Virus record (IMG/VR): IMGVR_UViG_3300017958_000050
Span: 1 to 26,767 of that record
From: a virus
Length of the DNA stretch: 26,767 nt
Strand: one strand, 5' to 3'
Made by a program: the position numbers and the translations under genes. The notes below the pieces were generated by a model, which saw nothing but the letters and a program-made list of their open reading frames with translations, did not search any database and was not told the origin of the DNA. How positions within the stretch are numbered: the stretch's first letter is position 1; each line of letters starts with the position of its first letter. Positions 22,872-26,767 of this stretch are shown here, in pieces.

Positions 22872-24425
22872 TTAAACAACTGTAGCATTGCTTGCTGCAA
22901 CCCAATTGCGTCTTACTGTTAAAAGGTACATATTAACCGAATCTATTAAATATTCAGTTTCTTTGAATTTATTACTTTGGTTTCCACCTGCAATTTTTAC
23001 TTTATTAGTAGATAAATCTACGTCAGTAATAAAGCCCACGTGTCCCCCGCTTGCGTTTTTAAATTTAAACACCGCTATGTCATATTTTCGTACATTATTC
23101 CAGTCGCGCCAATCAATTTCTTCTCCGTACATAGCATAATCTAAAGCACTTTGCGTTCTTAGTGCTCTCATCTCTGCTGTTGTAAGCACATAACTAACTG
23201 CTGCTGCCGACCAAAAATGTCTTACTAACGGTTGCCCGTCTTGCCAGGTATTAAGAGCCTCTTCACCTGCAACGTAAGGAAATGCATTTGCATTTGTAAC
23301 TGTGCGCATGGCTCTATTATGAATTCCCGATTGTGCGGTATCAGTTTCTGATTTGTCTAGCAGATTTGTTATAGTGTCTCTAAGCTGGAACCAAAAACCA
23401 ATTGTAGATCTTGTTGACGTCCTTGCGTCATCTACAATGTGTGTATCTTCTACTTTTTCAATAAATCCATCAGGACCAGAGGTATCGTAATAAAACGCAT
23501 CTTCGTTTGTGTCGTAATTTGTAGACACCACTCTAATTTTTGCAGGCTGGTCGGCTGGGTTTTCGTGTGGTTTATATGTCCAGGCTAACTCTCCGTCACC
23601 GTTGAGCTCATCTTCAAACTCATAACCTTGCGAAGCACCTAGAAAATTAACTGTTGTTGGACGACCTCTCTCCCAACTAGCGTCATTAGCTCCCACACTC
23701 AGATAATTTATATCCTCGTTAGGTATTCCGCTAGCTTCTTGTGTTTTGTAGTTGATTCGAACAGTTGCTCCTGGAGGTACATAGATAGTGTTTTTGTATT
23801 CTTTATACTCGTCGTCTACAAACACTACTCTCGGATTTTCATTACTGATAGCTGCCCATCTTGAGCTTGTGGTAAATTCAACTTTCATCGGCAATATATC
23901 TACAACACTGTCGTCTTCCCAATTGTCGAATCCGTCGCTGCCTTCGGTTATATCCCAGCCAGGCCTAGTAACTAGCTCAAATGACATAACCCCTAGTTCA
24001 TCTAAGTTTTGCATATCTCGTCTAGCGTCATCAAGCTCGAGAGTCATTCTCCAAGTATTGTTTGCTGGGACTGCAAACTCAGTATTTCCAGCGTAAATAG
24101 TTTGTGTCCCACGATACTTGCCAGGCACATCAACTGGTAAATTTCTGTAAGGTCCTCTAAATTTATCTCTGCGATCGTCACGAAAAGTGTACTGGGCATC
24201 GTCATGATAAAAATATTGTATAACTCCCTTATCAGGCGTAAGCGAACTGGGTCTAGGAAAATCTCCTTCTAGATTAGCAAAGTCTACACGCAGACGATCG
24301 TCAAGGTCGTCTAGCACTTTGGCATAGCTTGAACCTGCTGTGCTTTCTCTGTCATCAAATGGATAAGAAAGATCTCTCGTGCCTCTTGGATTGTAGAATC
24401 TTAATGGTAAAACACTTGCAGCCAT
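22872..24425 (-). CDS. Baseplate-region protein with C-terminal NlpC/P60- or DUF2272-like domain
   Basis: This 517-residue protein opens MAASVLPLRFYNPRGTRDLS. Residues 1-370 are beta-rich and unknown to me (VPANNTWRMTLELDDARRDM, YVPPGATVRINYK). Residues about 385-510 resemble a small cysteine-peptidase/amidase domain: HFWSAAAVSYVL (Ser406 where many relatives have Cys), a DIAVFKF strand, GGHVGFITDV (His462) and IAGGNQSNKF (Asn482/Gln483). The order nucleophile, GHVG His, GGNQ polar residue, and the spacing of 56 and 20 residues, fit the NlpC/P60-type fold. Ser at the first position means classic cysteine catalysis is unlikely. It starts in a TAATG overlap with gp5 with GGAGG 10 bases upstream, so it is probably made with gp5 and placed at the hub or tail tip, where a wall-degrading or wall-binding domain makes sense. 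Function inferred. Confidence 0.72.
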   Translation of the reverse strand: MAASVLPLRFYNPRGTRDLSYPFDDRESTAGSSYAKVLDDLDDRLRVDFANLEGDFPRPSSLTPDKGVIQYFYHDDAQYTFRDDRRDKFRGPYRNLPVDVPGKYRGTQTIYAGNTEFAVPANNTWRMTLELDDARRDMQNLDELGVMSFELVTRPGWDITEGSDGFDNWEDDSVVDILPMKVEFTTSSRWAAISNENPRVVFVDDEYKEYKNTIYVPPGATVRINYKTQEASGIPNEDINYLSVGANDASWERGRPTTVNFLGASQGYEFEDELNGDGELAWTYKPHENPADQPAKIRVVSTNYDTNEDAFYYDTSGPDGFIEKVEDTHIVDDARTSTRSTIGFWFQLRDTITNLLDKSETDTAQSGIHNRAMRTVTNANAFPYVAGEEALNTWQDGQPLVRHFWSAAAVSYVLTTAEMRALRTQSALDYAMYGEEIDWRDWNNVRKYDIAVFKFKNASGGHVGFITDVDLSTNKVKIAGGNQSNKFKETEYLIDSVNMYLLTVRRNWVAASNATVV

Positions 24426-26767
24426 TATCTTTTGTCCTCCATATTTCTGACACCTTTCGAGTCAACGTGGGACCTGTATATGTACATATCTCTTTGGTGA
24501 TTTAGCTCGTAGTCCTCAGTGCCAAATAGTGTTATTCTAATATTTCCTAGCATATTCCTGCCGTGATCTTTGTAGTGGTTCTTTAACCAACCAGCTAGCA
24601 CTAGATCGTGTCCAAAACTGTTAAGATTTTGTAAGTTGTAGGTTGGTTCTTGTTGCTCAGTTAAGTTAAATTGAACAGCAGTTTTAGATTGGGCCCATTT
24701 TATTGCTTTTTGCTGTGCTGCTCTGCCTATTATACCAAGATACGGGCCGTGTCCTCTAAAACGGGAACCGTCTAGGTTACTTATAGTATTCCCTAGTGCT
24801 CTGCCGTATGCTGTTATGCCACCATAAACATTTTCAAAAAACTCTGTGTCAGTTGTCTGTGAGAGAATACTAACTATTTCTTCATCGGTCTTGTCTCTAA
24901 GATTAAAGTAACGTTTCCTACACACAATTATGTTTTCTTCGTCGCTGCCGTAGTTGGGTTTGGTCTCAGTTCTATCATAATCCCACTTGCCGTATTGGCT
25001 GGTAATTACTGCGCGAACTCCTAGTGCAAAATTTTCACTTAGTCCTAAATCTCTACATATATTCTTCCATTGAGTAATGCGCTCAGTACTCCACGTATAC
25101 TGTCCATTTGCTTCTGTAAATAAATGAAACTCTGGATCAAATAGAGTACTTTCAGAAGACGTGCCTTGCGCAGCTGGTGTGGTTGCAAACGTATCAGGTA
25201 TTTGTGCTGGATAGATGTCTTTTAATTCTGAACCTGCACGGGTCTTGTCCGGAGTAAACTCTAACGGATTTAGATTTTCGTGCTGATACCAAGGTTCGTG
25301 CATGGGTATTCTTGCAACTCGGTCTGCATATATTGCAGGAGTAGGAGGAATAGCAAAAATAGGCGGAAGATCCCATTCGCTACGTACTCTGTTAATTTTA
25401 GATATATCTGCATTATCGTGTTTATGCCATTTTACATAAGAAATAAACGGATTGGCAATAAGATTGTTAGGAATGTCTGTTACATAATCAGGTGCAGATA
25501 CGCTAATGTCTGGTGCTATAGCCGGTAAATCAGCAACAGGTTGTAATTCTGTTTTAGATCCTTTTAGCTGTATTTCGTTTGCGGCTTTGTACTGAATTTT
25601 ATTATCTGAATCTATACCAAATGTGTCAGCTGTTTTTATTTTGACTTGCCAGCTACTGTCAATAATAAAATCGCCGCTTTCGTTTTCGCCGCCAGCGGTT
25701 TTCATTTGAATTCCTGCTCCGCTAGAAACTATAACTCCACCTTTGTTTTCTTGGCTGGCATCAGCAGGATTGTCGCTGTTAGTTGAAGATATATTAAATT
25801 TTCCTAATGATGTTAGAGCTGCCGCTTCATTACAATCTACATTCCAGCCGCCTTGTACTAACATACTAGTCTCGCCGCCAGACCAAGTTAATATGTTGCT
25901 GTCTGCTCTTAGTTGTATATCATCGCTTTCAGATTGAAACTTGATTTCGCCGTCAACACGAACTCCATATCGGCCGTCTATTATCTGGTAAAAGTCGCCG
26001 CCGGTGGTAATTTCTGTTTCTCCTCTAGAATTAAAATAAGTATAAGCAGATTCAAAACTTATTTGCCCTAGTGTGTATAAAATAAATTTATTAGCGTCCC
26101 AGCTAACTGTAGACGAATCCCAATTTACTTCGCCTGTTCCAATGTTTAGATTTGCAGTTGAAAATTCTAAATCGCCTTCTACTTCAAATTTACTATGGTT
26201 ACCCGATTTTATATGGGTACTATAACCGGCTTCTATAAGAGAATTGTTTCCTGCAGAAATTTCTAAATCTTTGCCGACACCAATTACAGTGTTTCCTATA
26301 CTTTGATAACTTGCGTCCATTTGTGCATAATTTGAAATGTGTGTGCCTGCTATTTCACTGATAGCTTGGCCTGCTGTGTTGTTAATATTCAACCCAGCGG
26401 TATTATGTATACCGTCGCCGGCGGTTGTTTTAAAATCTTTACCTACCATAAAATTGACGTTTTCGCCAGCAGTAAAATTGACATCTCTGTCGGCTGTAAA
26501 ATTTAAATCATTTGACGAGTGGATGCTTACACTATCCTGTGCATAGATATCAATTTTACCATTAGACGTCATTTCTATCCAGCTGGTTCCTCGAGCGTTA
26601 CCTATATAAATTAAATCTTCTGTGTTGTGTAGAAGAATTTGATGACCTGTACGAGTTTTTAATCTTAACAGTTCATTGGCTGGCAGGGTAACATCTCCGT
26701 TATGAAGAGTTCCGTCAGTGATTGCTTCTATGTTTTCATATTCTGATGGTGAATCTTTAGCATGGCC
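24425..26767 (-). CDS. 5: Baseplate hub cell-puncturing protein gp5, C-terminal part (5' end outside window)
   Basis: The frame is open to the right edge, so the gene starts outside; 780 residues are visible. The internal ATG at 26572 is not the start: in-frame sequence upstream reads GTLHNGDVTLPANELLRLKT and HQILLHNTEDLIYIGNARGT, which is conserved gp5-like sequence before the needle. Then come 17 in-phase octapeptides (26150-26557), like the triple-stranded beta-helix of T4 gp5, followed by further beta-helical sequence, a Pro-rich linker (about 25300-25540) and a C-terminal globular domain (about 24430-25150). That domain has NICRDLGLSENFALGVRAVI, TSQYGKW, YGRALGNT and SRFRGHGPYLGIIGRAAQQ, reminiscent of GH19/lysozyme-like domains (RYRGRG-IQLTGR). 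In T4 the lysozyme domain precedes the needle; here a hydrolase-like domain follows it. The missing N-terminus may hold the OB fold or another enzyme domain. Confidence 0.87.
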   Translation of the reverse strand, partial: GHAKDSPSEYENIEAITDGTLHNGDVTLPANELLRLKTRTGHQILLHNTEDLIYIGNARGTSWIEMTSNGKIDIYAQDSVSIHSSNDLNFTADRDVNFTAGENVNFMVGKDFKTTAGDGIHNTAGLNINNTAGQAISEIAGTHISNYAQMDASYQSIGNTVIGVGKDLEISAGNNSLIEAGYSTHIKSGNHSKFEVEGDLEFSTANLNIGTGEVNWDSSTVSWDANKFILYTLGQISFESAYTYFNSRGETEITTGGDFYQIIDGRYGVRVDGEIKFQSESDDIQLRADSNILTWSGGETSMLVQGGWNVDCNEAAALTSLGKFNISSTNSDNPADASQENKGGVIVSSGAGIQMKTAGGENESGDFIIDSSWQVKIKTADTFGIDSDNKIQYKAANEIQLKGSKTELQPVADLPAIAPDISVSAPDYVTDIPNNLIANPFISYVKWHKHDNADISKINRVRSEWDLPPIFAIPPTPAIYADRVARIPMHEPWYQHENLNPLEFTPDKTRAGSELKDIYPAQIPDTFATTPAAQGTSSESTLFDPEFHLFTEANGQYTWSTERITQWKNICRDLGLSENFALGVRAVITSQYGKWDYDRTETKPNYGSDEENIIVCRKRYFNLRDKTDEEIVSILSQTTDTEFFENVYGGITAYGRALGNTISNLDGSRFRGHGPYLGIIGRAAQQKAIKWAQSKTAVQFNLTEQQEPTYNLQNLNSFGHDLVLAGWLKNHYKDHGRNMLGNIRITLFGTEDYELNHQRDMYIYRSHVDSKGVRNMEDKR
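26150..26557 (-). repeat. Octapeptide (24-nt) repeats encoding the gp5 beta-helix needle
   Basis: Seventeen consecutive eight-residue units without a gap, from KIDIYAQD and SVSIHSSN through DVNFTAGE, NVNFMVGK, NINNTAGQ and DLEISAGN to DLEFSTAN. Units have hydrophobic residues at positions 2 and 4 and mostly Ala/Val-Gly at 6-7. T4 gp5 uses a similar VxGxxxxx octad to form an intertwined trimeric needle. The DNA units are too diverged to be exact repeats. Confidence 0.75.

Noticed and set aside
25194-25376. Minus-strand 60-codon frame inside gp5
   Set aside because: It is another reading frame of the Pro-rich linker of gp5, with no SD and no recognisable sequence.
26150-26557. 24-base periodicity as a CRISPR or DNA repeat array
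   Set aside because: The period reflects octapeptide coding; DNA units are not conserved and there are no spacers.
24425-26572. ATG at 26572 as the start of a 715-residue protein
   Set aside because: The same frame stays open and conserved upstream to the window edge, and no Shine-Dalgarno sequence precedes this ATG; it is an internal Met of gp5.

Overview
The window is a continuous piece of the tail and baseplate late-gene module of a T4-like marine myovirus (Caudoviricetes). All seven genes lie on the minus strand and cover nearly every base. The DNA is AT-rich. The proteins resemble those of T4-like cyanophages and pelagiphages: gp5, gp25 and gp6 homologues, 'GQLWYDT'-type tail fibres, and a giant multi-domain structural protein whose N-terminus looks like the large virion proteins of marine cyanomyoviruses. 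No host-derived metabolic gene is present, so the host (Prochlorococcus/Synechococcus, SAR11 or another marine bacterium) cannot be decided here.

In transcription order (high to low coordinates) the layout is as follows. (1) The C-terminal 780 residues of gp5, the cell-puncturing hub: a long octapeptide beta-helix, then a GH19-like domain. (2) A 517-residue protein whose C-terminal domain looks like an NlpC/P60 or DUF2272-type amidase/peptidase, but with Ser where Cys is expected. (3) gp25, the sheath-initiating wedge protein. (4) gp6, the wedge scaffold, 1144 residues. (5) A 5066-residue giant protein that fills 57% of the window and sits where T4 encodes gp7. (6) A 201-residue conserved structural protein. 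(7) A 677-residue tail-collar fibre protein. (8) The first 347 residues of a second, related fibre-like protein.

Three gene pairs are joined by the same TAATG stop/start overlap: gp5/517-aa, gp6/giant, and collar/second fibre. Other gaps are 9 to 64 bases. Two gaps contain the T4-type late promoter sequence GAATAAATA, one before gp6 and one before the 201-aa gene. In the second case the promoter contains the stop codon of the giant gene. There is no non-coding stretch above 64 bases, and I saw no RNA gene, mobile element, CRISPR array or convincing terminator.

Functionally the set makes the lower tail. gp5 pierces the envelope, aided by putative wall-degrading or wall-binding domains. gp25 and gp6 build the wedges and start the sheath. 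The giant protein is probably a wedge or peripheral baseplate component with adhesive modules: a propeller, CBM-like modules and beta-sandwich repeats. The collar and fibre proteins contact the host. The least described parts are the domain architecture of the giant protein and the two hydrolase-like domains that appear to have altered active sites.
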